Shown one piece after another: positions 45,301 to 55,900 of a stretch of 64,000 bases of DNA. The position numbers and the translations under genes are program-made. Below the pieces are notes generated by a model, which saw nothing but the letters and a program-made list of their open reading frames with translations, had not been told where the DNA came from and ran no database searches. Source of the DNA: Agelas oroides (lineage: Eukaryota; Porifera; Demospongiae; Agelasida; Agelasidae); assembly GCA_949130485.1 (NCBI GenBank), contig OX422194.1, positions 202,883 through 266,882 of the forward strand. Reading direction: 5' to 3'. How positions within the stretch are numbered: the first letter of the stretch is position 1; every line of letters begins with the position of its first letter.

Positions 45301-48300
45301 TACTTCGAAGTATCACTTAAGGCGTGTCATAAGGTTTCAGCATTGTATAGAAACCTACTGGCCAATCTATTGACCAATCTACTCTCTTATGATTGCTATG
45401 TACTATAGTAACCATGGTAACTATGCACAGCCATAAGTGCAGTATGGTGATCATGTGATGTCATGTGATTTTGAGGGAATAATGTAATTTCATTTTAACT
45501 TTAATTGCAGTTCAATATTCCAACTTGGATTAATTGAGATTACAATTTCGATTTTTAATAATATAAATAGTCCTCTCCAAATCTGGACTGCACTATAAAT
45601 ATAAAAATCTACGAATTATCCGCCCCAAAAAATACCTACAGCTTGCAAATACCTAAATGGGATATATTTTGACTTCAACCCTTCCATAAGCAGTGAATCA
45701 CCCTGGTTCTCACAGCAGTAAGCCTTGCAAGGGCAGGGCCCTTGTGAGAGGAAAGAGCAAGTGTACACAGACTTCACAGTCATGCAAGCGAATGTGCAAG
45801 TTTTTAGACAACAGAAGCTCCACAGAGTCACGCAAGGGTCATTTGACAGTGAACCAAAAAGCCCTAGGGTACAAAGGCCATCCCTTGGTGCAAGTGCTTC
45901 CACACCTTGGGAGACTAGAATGGGCTTACAATAGATCTAAAACCAAAAAACCTAAACCTGTGTTAACACCCGTTTACATGCGGATATTGAAAAATCTCAG
46001 AGGCATATCTATTGTTGCATACTAGAGATATGTAGGTCGAAGGTCGTATTTCTGCTACCATGAATCTTGCAGCTTACTTGGCCGTTACACAGAGCACGTT
46101 TCAAGATGTCAAAGCAATTAGAGATACTGTTAGGACATCTGGAGTCTCTCCCACTGGAGTAGGTGAGGTGCAAGTAGAGGCCATGTCAGAACCATGCACA
46201 GAAGTCGGGGTCCTCCAGAGATTGAGTTTCTTGTCTCTCCCCATGTCTCCTCTGTAGGTCTCACCCTAAGGATCGTTGTTGGCTTAATATGGAGATGTTA
46301 GTTCTCTCAGAGAGAGAAGGAGGAGGAGGAGGAGGAGGGAAGATGAGTGTGTGGGGGGTGTATGACCACAGAGGTCTGTCTAGAGCTGTGTTTAGGCTTA
46401 GTTTTTGTTCAGGGGTCTAGCCATTAGATGAGGAAGCCCTAGAACCCAAACAGCATTCCTGTTTGCCTCAATTAGAAGGTCAAAGTCACAATCCAGGCTG
46501 TGATGTGCTGTGTTTCCTGAAGCCCTTAACTGAATCACCGCAGCTGATGTGTGTACACATTCCAGAGAGAGAGAGGGAGAGGAGGGAGACCCATTTGACC
46601 AGTTTGTCTGATTTGCTGTGTTTTATCTGGAATGCCAACCCGAGGGGGGTCAAGGTGGGTTAAGGGGGAAGGAGGAGGATCAAGGTGGGTTAAGGGGGGA
46701 TGAGGGGGGTCAAGGTGGGTTAAGGGGGGGGTGAGGAGGATCAAGGTGAGTTAAGGGGGGGGTGAGGGGGGTCAAGGTGAGTTAGGGGGGATGAGGGAGG
46801 TCAAGGTGGGTTAAGGGGGGGGTGAGGAGGATCAAGGTGAGTTAAGGGGGGATGAGGGGGGTCAAGGTGAGTTAGGGGGGATGAGGGAGGTCAAGGTGGG
46901 TTAAGGGGGGGGTGAGGAGGATCAAGGTGAGTTAAGGGGGGATGAGGGGGGTCAAGGTGAGTTAAGGGGGGATGAGGGAGGTCAAGGTGGGTTAAGGGGG
47001 GGGGTGAGGAGGATCAAGGTGAGTTAAGGGGGGATGAGGGGGGTCAAGGTGAGTTAAGGGGGGATGAGGGGGGTCAAGGTGAGTTAAGGGGGGATGAGGG
47101 GGGTCAAGGTGGGTTAAGGGGGGATGAGGGGGGTCAAATTGGGTTAAGGGGGGATGAGGGGGGTCAAGGTGGGTTAAGGGGGGATGAGGGGGGTCAAGGT
47201 GGGTTAAGGGGGGATGAGGGGGGTCAAATTGGGTTAAGGGGGGATGAGGGGGGTCAAGGTGGGTTAGGGGGTCAAATTGGGTTAAGGGGGGATGAGGGGG
47301 GATAATCCAGCTACAATCACTCAGAAGGTTTGGTGCCACAGAAGGTAATTGATAACATTATCAATCTCCACTAGCTTGTGTTCGATCTCCACAGTAACTA
47401 GGTAATATTCAAACTATTTGATTTAGTCTGTATCATAAGTGTCCTTGTGCTCTGTAAGGCAGCTGGCATGTTCATTAGTATAGGCGTAGCACAGGGTGGC
47501 AAGCAATAGCCACACCTGACAGAGAAAGATAACATGGCTGCTAAATTTAGATATCTGGGAGGAAGTCTTGTCACATAAGGCTGCACATTTGTGAGTGCAT
47601 GGATTTTAAAATTAGTGGGTTACCATAGAGACAACTATACTAGATAGGCATGGTGTTTTAATGTGCCATAGAGCTTTATTGCACAAGTGCTAAAATAGTG
47701 TACTGTAAATATAGGTTCTACACATGTGCTTGTAATACATAGTGTACTGTAAATATAGGTTCTACACATGTGCTTGTAATACATAGTGTACTGTAAATAC
47801 TGATCATCTGGTAGCTGGAAAATCCTTACCATGATACATATTTGAAACACGTAATAATTTATTATTTAAAATGTAAAATAGAATAAATCGCCATGGGATA
47901 TGGATATTGCACTCTTGTATAATTCTGTGTGGGTAGACATATTAGAACTTGAGCTAAGCACACTAGGTCCACTAGTGATGACCGCTGGGTAGTGGTCGAA
48001 ATGTCTGGTTCATAGGCTTCTTGGCTAGGCTGCTTTGCTCACATTCTAGTATGGGATCTTGTGCAGGGAATATGTTCTCATTAAAATACATAATGCACTC
48101 ATGCAGTATTCTGCATTGCACTGTGATATTGATGCCTGTTGTGCGTGTGTACTTACCACTGTGGTCTAGCTATCAAATTAAAACATAAGTGAAAATCACA
48201 TGAGAGCTACAACAAAGCTTTTTTCACTCACACACACTTTGCAAACATTCACACACCGCTTGCACACACACACACAGTCGAATAAAACCACAAACCTTTC

Positions 48301-51091
48301 TGAGAAAGAGAGATCGCTTTGCGGTGTTCTTAGGTGGATTAGCGGGCATGTGGGAGGACTGCAGTGGGAACACAGAACCAAATATGTACGTAAACATTGT
48401 ATATTAGATTGGTTGTTTGCATTTCAGGGGATTCAACATTTTTCTAAGCTTGTTAAGACATGCCTGGCCTGAAACACTAATTACTTGCTCAGTTAAAGCT
48501 AGAATGACATGATACATCCCTTTGTATCCAAGAGAAATAGACCCAACAGAAAGTAGGGTTTCTACACCAACCAACTAAGTGAGAATGACTTGCAGACTTA
48601 AAAGGAAAAATAATTACATTTACAAGCAATATAATTACATTAAGTGTGGCAACATACGTTAATGTATATCTTATACAAGGTTGCCCAGGTATGGCTTGGT
48701 CGTGATGGGCCCCAGGGGTTTGTGTACAAATAACCATGTGATAGGAACCAGCTCAGCTGCTCGTAACAGAATTAGACAGCTGTTAATTGGGTGGTGGGAT
48801 ACCTGAGTGGTTTGACATCTGCAAAAGGTAGCGAATATGCTCACCTTCGAATCCTTCCCTGTGAGGGTGGACTGCTGTATTGGTGTGGTGTGTGAGGATG
48901 TGAGAGTGTGGGTATGTGAGGGTGTGAGGGTAAAAGGTGGAAGTGTGTGTGTGAGAGTGTGAAGGTGTGTGGTGGTCACAGTGAGGGTAAAGCTAGACCA
49001 AAATGTGTCATTCTGCAACACTAAATTATTGGGTTGACTATTGCATGCATACATACTGGCCGAGTCCCACCGGTGTGTGTACACGTAGCTATGGCGACAG
49101 GGTTACCAGTAACTATCCCACACTTTACCAATTCACAACAAACAGGTTGTGTCTTCGACAAACCCATCAAGTCAGAACTTGGTCACCTCAACAAATGCCG
49201 TGAAGTCACTTGACATCACCTATTGTCTGTGTAAACCACACAAGTCGGGAAGCTTTAGGAACGACGCCTCACCACAAAAGAGGGTGTGGTATTCAATGTT
49301 CAAGGGAGGTTATTACCTTAATTAGCTGACTCAATCGAGAAGTCCACAAGCTGCAAGTCATGCACAGAACTCTAAAACGACCCTTTTTCTTCCTTCCAAG
49401 ATTAGAAACCAAATTCACGTGGTCACCTCGTTCCTCTACTCCTGCCTCACAATACACAACCACCTTGCACACCTTTACTTGTTTAGCTGAACATAAACTG
49501 ATGTTATGAAGTTATGAGGGGAATCGAAAGTGAGAAGCCAAATGTATAGATAGCTAGATGATTGTGAAGGCTGGTAGGTGGGTTATTATATCATGTCTTA
49601 GGCGAAAACAAATGTTTGTTCGATGCGATGAGGTGAAAGGCCAGTAGTACATAGAAAGGATGGTTGCTTGGTGGTCGTAGCTCAGTGGTCAGAGCGCTGG
49701 CAGGTCAAGCCAGGAGCCCTGGATTTGACCTCCAGCGACTGCCAGCCTTTCAGTTTCGTTTCATTCATCGCACCACATCAAATGTGTGTTTTGAGTACCA
49801 TCAGTCAGTACTTTCAAAATATTAAGCCTCTCTCTCGATCCAGAGCTAGAAGACAGATGTGAGTTGGTATGTCCAGTTGTTGCGCTTCCGATAAATCAAA
49901 TTTGTAGTAAACACCAATCTCCAAGAGGCTCGCCCACACATGCCAGCTAGCCTGACCCTCACTTGTAAGGCAGCTGCAGCAGGCAGAAACAATGCCACAA
50001 ACCCAGGCTAACTCAATTCGTAATTAATCTCATCAAGCAGTTAATCACATACTCAAAGAGATGTTCTACTTCCCCTCTCACCCACAAGTGTGTGCACGTT
50101 CTTACAAGACATGCTTTGATGAAACTCTTAATCTGAGGTGATAGACAATCCAGCCATGAATGATTTGGCACAAAGAACCATAGTACGGTACGTGGGACCG
50201 CATTGTATCCCAGTAGCAAAACAAAATCGAAGAAATCTTTTTGGCTATCGCTCAAGCGCTGCATGAGGCCACAGCCAATGGATCCATGGTGCTGATTCAC
50301 ATACCTGCTGTTTGGTTGCCTCTGTATCCATGGATACCCCCTTTGGTGGAGACTGACTGCCAGACCCGTTTGTTTGTCCCAGCTCTGCCCTCAGGGCTGA
50401 TACCTGTGTACATGAAATATACGCATTATTGGGATATAGGTCTTAATGCTTCACATGCCACAAAATGTCATACATACCACTACGCATTTCTTGGTTGTTT
50501 ATAGCTGACCATGGACTTGTTTGAGCTAATTAGACACTGATTGAAACTCTAATTGAAACAGAGAAGGGAGGGCCAGAGTGCGTGTACGTAGCACCATAAC
50601 ATATCTGACAACTGCGTGCATTGTGTGAACTTACCAAAGTCACTTTACAGCTTGTAACAAATTAACAGACCTATTCATGCAAACCTGATTAGCCAATGGC
50701 TTATTGCCGTGGAATCTAGTCTACACACTACGATTGCCATGTGTCTCCCCTCCCCCCCTCCCCCCTCTTCTCCCAACCACACAAAAGCATCACCAACACA
50801 GGCTGTATGGAGTGTGGGAGAAGGCATTGGTTAGGTGTGGCCAGCCTCAATATGTCCCTGCCACACCACCTAGCCACTGCAAACCCTACTCCATACACCC
50901 ACCTGCTCTGCAAGAAAAACAAAGGAGCCGGCTTCAGGGCAGTTGAGTAGGTGTTGACACTGCAGTGTGTGGGTGGTGAAAGGTAAGGTGATCTGCCTGA
51001 TGCAGAGGATGTGGTCAACTAAACTGCTTACTCCACCACGATCCACTACTGTTTCTGCTGGTGATTCTGTTTCCGTTGTCAAGGCAGCCAT
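39307..51091 (-). CDS. SAM-domain protein, unidentified, gene model partly inferred
   Basis: Exons recognised, 5' to 3': 50903-51091, 50305-50403, possibly a 14-nt microexon 48845-48858, 46128-46251, 42189-42353 and 39307-39459. With the microexon they join in phase to about 247 residues; without it the frame breaks. The C-terminal ~65 residues are a sterile alpha motif: LEDLESFLERLGYSHLTQ, then NFTMNQITLAELQHMDDTHL and ERLGIPLGPRTRILSELKFM. SAM domains mediate protein-protein or RNA interaction. The N-terminus (VVDRGGVSSLVDHILCIRQI, FVFLAEQVSALRAELG) is helical with a short coiled-coil look, followed by a Ser/Thr-rich linker. I do not recognise an orthologue. The last two exons are well supported by the domain; upstream ones rest on phase and splice sites. 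Confidence 0.6.
39470..39605. repeat. GA-rich purine tract
   Basis: GGGAGAGGAGAGG-type low-complexity sequence just 5' (minus strand) of the last SAM exon, forming its polypyrimidine tract on the coding strand. Confidence 0.85.
40684..41105. repeat. 80-bp satellite-like tandem repeat, five full copies
   Basis: Units contain AGCAGCCAACACATTAATGT, ACAGTGGTCCTGTGAAATTG and ACCATGTGAGATCATGTGAT and are essentially identical. Identical 63-codon frames at exact 80-bp spacing on the minus strand are products of the repeat, not genes. In an intron of the SAM gene. Confidence 0.97.
42354..46127. other. Large SAM-gene intron, no coding signal recognised
   Basis: Contains a T/G-rich (TTTG)n stretch at 43187-43280, a (GT)n run at 43643-43665, and a foldback element at about 44315-44715. 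Two frames at 45616-46025 overlap on opposite strands; neither has recognisable similarity. Confidence 0.5.
44315..44715. mobile_element. ~400-bp foldback/MITE
   Basis: The left arm (GTGCTTCATGAATTTATTTTAGGTGGTCAA ... GACAGCTGTCTAGC) is inverted in the right arm (GCTAGACAGCTGTC ... GACCACCTTAAAAAAAAACCATGAAGCACAG). The inner part carries AAATTTTAAATTTTAAATT runs. No ORF. Confidence 0.7.
46640..47315. repeat. ~29-bp G-rich minisatellite (GGTGGGTTAAGGGGGGATGA), about 23 copies
   Basis: Units GGGGGGTCAAGGTGGGTTAA plus GGGGGGATGAG, with AGGAGGATCAAGGTGAG variants in the first half. One strand is strongly G-rich with runs of four to eight G every unit, so quadruplex formation is likely. In the SAM-gene intron. 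Confidence 0.95.
47974..48012 (+). other. Short hammerhead-core-like motif
   Basis: AGTGATGA, then CCGCT-GGGT-AGTGG, then TCGAAATGTCTGG. Same order of blocks as the palindromes at 32863 and 63346 (TGATGA, stem-loop, CGAAAY, GTC), but as a single arm with no partner found nearby. Confidence 0.35.
49671..49780 (+). mobile_element. tRNA-derived SINE-like segment, best-preserved copy
   Basis: GGTCGTAGCTCAGTGGTCAGAGCGCTGGCAGG resembles a tRNA D-arm with A box. It is followed by CCAGGAGCCCTGGATTTGACCTCCAGCG and GACTGCCAGCCTTTCAG. The B box (GGTTCGANTCC) is degenerate and no acceptor stem closes it, so it is not a functional tRNA. Confidence 0.6.
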
Positions 51092-52809
51092 ATGCAGTGT
51101 TATTCCATAGTTACAGGAAGTCTGAGGGACTAACCTAATGAAATTTTCTAGCTTTCTTGGTCTTCACACACGGCTTCTTCAAAGGGGTACTTTAATTGCA
51201 TTATATTTTGGTGTGGTGCTTGCGACCCAAATTGGGTATTGGTGGAGTAGGAATCGTATCATGAAAATGGTCCTCTCTGTCAATTGTGAGCATGTTTTCC
51301 AACACAATCGCATTCCAGCTGCCCTCCTCCTGGTTTTGTTGTACAGCATCTCACACTATTCACACCCACCACACTCAACAGGCACTCCCATAAACAATTA
51401 ATTAATACCGCTTTGAAGGATTTCCATTTGTGTTCATTTGTGGCTTTGCCTATCCCCACACATTTAAGGAAGAAACATCTTAAAGAACAAGCTAAATACA
51501 GGCAACCCAAGGGCTTCTTGTAAAGTGTTAACATGTGCAGCTGCACATTTGGTGGGTGCTCGCTGATACCAACATTAAACGCTGACTAATTAACAATCAT
51601 CACCATCGAGTTTTCGTTTTAATTGTGCATGCATGGTGTGGGCGTTTGGAGTATTTCTTTGTACAAGTGAATTATTTTTATAAGTAGTTCACTAATGTTT
51701 TTACCACTCAACTTGGAGTAAACCAAAGGCTGCGATACAGATGGAGCTGCCAACATCAGCGTAAATAAGGGGGAAGGTGGCCATACGACTGTCTACCACA
51801 TGTATGGCTCACAAAAGGGATATACTACCAAAGCACAGCTGCAGGGCCGACATGCTTCTGATGCTTCAATGGCTTCCATGATACGATGCGTTTCGTGTGG
51901 GCTGAGTGTGCTTCCTGTTCCCAGGCTTTTTACCGCCCCCGGTTTTTGACTGTTTGCAAAAACAAAGAATAATTAGGGCTAGAATCCTCCGTTTCTGCAC
52001 ACTGCAAGCAGTCAAAGAACTGGCGACCTGGAACGAGGTTACCCTGCATCACCGGGAGGTTGAGGGTCACCCAAATGGTGAACTGCAAATCAAAAAGTTC
52101 TAGTCACGAAAGTAGCTGGGATTTATTTATCTTCTGAGGTGCACTCAGCTCTAGCAACTTCGAGAACAAGAGGGTTTCTTTGCATTCCTTGAAAGGGAGA
52201 TATTAAGCCATTGGTCTCATAGGATCTCCTAATAACTCGCTGTCCTCATTAACTAACTGAGTTATCTGAACATAATTACATCACTTTTTAAGCACATCAT
52301 TGGATATTATCCAAGTCCCTGTACTACCGTATTGCGGGAAACTTTCGAGGGACAAAACTTTCGCAAATTGGCAGAAAATAACATTTTCGCGCAGAAAACT
52401 TTCGCGGATTGCTCACTGGTGTCACCCCCAAAAGACACCACGCCCCCAAATTTCACAGAGAAAACTTTTGCGAATAGCTACAAAACCTCGAAATTCGCAA
52501 AAGTTTTCTCCTTCGAAAGTTTCCTGCTGTACGGTATGTAGCTGTGGTTGACTAGTACGCAAAGGCCATGGTGCCTCCCTTATGCTTCACCCACCCCCAT
52601 AGCTGGTGCAACGGTCATAAGCTGCTGGCTTACAATTGCAATTAGCTCATTCCTCAACACAATGCAGTCGTCACCTTTTACACATTGTGTTTAGGTGTGT
52701 CATGAACTACGGACCCTAGCGATGACATTGTGTTGATATTGTTTCATGTGTGGTATTTGAAGTAGTTAAACATTCAGACGTTTTGACCAGTCACGGTATG
52801 TAATGGTTG
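51092..52809. other. Gap between the SAM gene and the tandem-CH gene
   Basis: No convincing exon was seen, although the 3' end of the tandem-CH gene may extend here. Holds a very degenerate foldback copy at about 51915-52045 and a MITE at 52325-52537. The rest is AT-rich unique sequence. Confidence 0.45.
52325..52537. mobile_element. ~210-bp MITE with TACCGTA termini and AACTTTCG arms
   Basis: Starts TACCGTATTGCGGGAAACTTTCG and ends CGAAAGTTTCCTGCTGTACGGTA. Internal words AAACTTTCGC, AAACTTTTGCGAA and their inverses recur, making a compact palindrome. No ORF. Confidence 0.8.
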
Positions 52810-52864
52810 CTATGGGTGTGTGTGTGTGTGTGTGTGTGTGTATTGGGAGAGGGGGGAGGCAACT

Positions 52865-52937
52865 TCAACCCAGGCTTTCCATCCAAGATTGCGTCTGAAT
52901 TTTCTCAAAACCAGAAAAAAACCTGGGTTTGAGTTGA
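52865..52937. mobile_element. Foldback element copy at the 3' end of the tandem-CH gene
   Basis: AACCCAGGCTTTCCATCC and its inverse near AAAAAAACCTGGGTT enclose about 40 nt. A close relative is at 60210-60285. It overlaps the possible C-terminal read-through of the CH gene. Confidence 0.65.
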
Positions 52938-52980
52938 GGTTGGGGGGAAGGGGGAAGGGGCAATTTAAGGGTATGCAGAC

Positions 52981-55900
52981 CTCTTTAGCAAGTTTGATGA
53001 AGCAGCTGTCATAGTGCCGCACAGTCTGCTGGGCTGTCTTCTCCAGGTGTGCTAGTTTCTTCTCCACTGTCTTCCGCCTCTTGCGTTCCTTCGCCACTAC
53101 ATAATTAATAGCAGTAATGATAAACAATAAACAACAACAACAAACAACAACAACAACAACAAACAATAAACAACAACAAACAATAAACAACAACAAGTAA
53201 CAACAATAAACAATAAACAAACAACAACAACAACAAACAATAAACAACAACAAGTAACAACAATAAACAATACCAGTAAACAATCTGCAGTAATAAACAA
53301 CTATACTGCTAGGAGTTGATCCACACTCCCACTCTCCCCACTCGGCCACTCCCCTACTCTCCCTCCCTTCCCCACTCCCGTCTCACCGTATTCCCCTCCC
53401 CCACACTGCCCCCCCCAACCTAACAATTCCCTCCAAGCCTCACCACACCCCCCTCTCCCACACTCCCCCTCTCTCACACACCACACCTCTCACACCCCCC
53501 TCTCCCACACTTTCACTCACATGTCCTCCGAAGCTGTTTATACAGGTCAGCCTTCTCAAAAAGCAGCTGCAGTGAGAGGGCACCCACCCGCTCTTGAAGG
53601 TCAGCAACCTGTGTTGACAGCTCATCAGCAGTCATACTGTCCAGACGAGCATATGAACCCGCACGTCGGGGGGCTGTGCGCCCACCAGGGAGGTCAAAGG
53701 TTGGCTGGTTGAAGGATTCTGTGGAACGGGTTAGTGACTTGTTGAGGAGTGTGGTGGTGGAAGGTGGGGGGGTGGGAATGGGGGCAGAGAGGCCGCTGTG
53801 ACTGAAGCTTCTGGGGAGGGATGTACCCTGACCTAGGGAGGAGGGTTTGGTCACACTGTCTGACACATACCCAGACTGTATGGTGCCAATGGGGGTATTC
53901 CGAGAGGAAGTGGGTGTGGCTGTGTTTCGTGAGGTGGCGGCTGCCATCCCACTGTCCATACTGAGGTGGAGACCATACTGTGTATGTCCCAATTGGTTGC
54001 TATGGAAACGACCATGGTCTTCTTTGCTCTGTGATCTCTCATATTTGGATGTTGGCCGAAAATCTGTTTGAGTGGTAGAGAGATCTGAGAAACTCGAGGC
54101 GCCTCCTCCTCCTCCTCCGACGTAAATCTCAGAGAGGGGTCGCTTTGAGAAATGAGGGTAGGGGGGAGGGGGAGCGGGGTGCGTGGGTATCTGGCTTGTA
54201 GAGCGATGTGGGGGGCGGGTAGGGGCAGCTGAAATGGTCTGTCGTACATCTGAGAGTTGATGCTCTGGCTTCCTCTGTCCCTCAGCATTGACCCTCTTCA
54301 GCTTCAGTCCCTCGTAGGATCTTGATGCAACCTTAGCTGCCTCACGTGACTCCAAGTTCCCTGTGTTGCCAGATGTCCTCAGACTCTCAAATACCTCCTC
54401 CATGGATGGGGAGCGCGATCGCTTCTTTTCCCTGGAGACGGATGTCTTCCCTTTCTCTGAGCGTTCCTTACTGAGTTGCTGGTATATCAGTTTGCATTGG
54501 TGGAGGTAGGACTTGAGCCGTGCATCCTCCCGGCCGCTTGCAACGTTGCCGATGTTGACTGATCCCTTTGTGATATAGAGGTGCTGTTCACCAGCAGCAA
54601 ACGCTAGCTTCAGCCGTTCCTGGGGGTTCTTGGTGGAGATATCCTGATGAAACACAGACAAACGTCTCAGTGACACACACATACTTTATGATTTCCTTCT
54701 CTTATCTCCTACCTCCTCAAACACAGCTCCCCTGTGTACCTCGTTCATTAGTTCGCACAGTATTCTCCCATCATAGAGCCTGAGAGGAAGAGAAGAGGGG
54801 GGGGGGGGGGGGGGGGGGTTAGGGAAGGGTGATAGAGGAGAGGAAGAGAAGAGTGGGGGGGAGGCAAGGAGTTAGGGGAGAGGGAGGTGGGGAGGAGGGG
54901 GAGTTATGGGAGAGGGAGAGAGGAGAGGGGGGGGGAGGGGTTAGGGGAGGAAGAGAAGGGGGGGGAGGGAGGGGGTTAGGGGAGAGGGAGAGAGGAGGGA
55001 GGAGTTAGGGGAGAGGGAGTGAGGAGGGGGGTAGGAGGGGGGAGTTAGGGCAGAGAGAGAGAAAAGGGGGAGTTCGGAGGGGGAAGAGTGGGGGAGAGGA
55101 AGAGAAAAAGGAAGAGGAGAAGGAAAGGAAAGGGAGGGGAGGGGGAGAGGGTATTGCAATTAAATATACGTTAAGCTCATATGGTAATGGCAAACTTTCA
55201 AAGCACCTCCATCTCACAACACCCTCACACCCTCACACCCTCACACCCTCACACCCTCACACAGTGTAGTCTGGTATATCCCTGTGCACAACACCTCCCA
55301 GCCAGGAGAGCAGCGCCATGTCGTCTCGGTCCAACGAGGAGACGCTGAGTCTGGAGGAGTGCTGGCCCCCATGTGGGCTCACAGAGAGACCGTTGTTCTT
55401 GGGGGAGGAGCCTCCAGTGAAGTGGTGTCTCAATGCATGGCATATGGCTAGGATGGACTTGAGGTTTCCACTGGCTATATCTGGACAGTGCATGGGTATG
55501 GTGTGAGTGGTGTGTGGGTGAGGGTGAGTGGGTGAGGGTGAGGGTGAGTGGTGTGTGGGTGAGTGAGGGGAGTGGTGGAGTGGTGTGTGGGTGAGGTGTG
55601 GGTGAGGGTGTGGTGTGAGGGTAGTGTGTGTGGGTGAGGGTGAGTGGTGAGTGGTGTGTGGGTGGGGAGGGTGAGTGGTGTGTGGGTGAGGGTGAGTGGT
55701 GTGAGTGGTGTGTGGGTGAGGGGTGAGTGGTGTGGTGTGAGTGGTGTGTGGGGAGGGTGAGTGGTGGTGGGGGTGTGGTGTGTGGGTGAGGATGAGTGGT
55801 GTGTGGGTGAGGGTGAGTGGTATGTGGGTGAGGATGAGTGGTGTGAGTGGTGTGTGGGTGAGTGGTGTGGTGTGAGGGTGAGCATGTGGTGTGAGGGTGA

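Noticed and set aside
45616-46025. Overlapping frames of ~95 and ~110 codons on opposite strands
   Set aside because: No similarity or repeated family recognised, and coding on one strand would be incidental to the other; evidence too thin.
49671-49745. tRNA gene
   Set aside because: The D-arm/A-box looks right, but no acceptor or T-arm pairing can be drawn and the B box is degenerate; better explained as a tRNA-derived SINE fragment.
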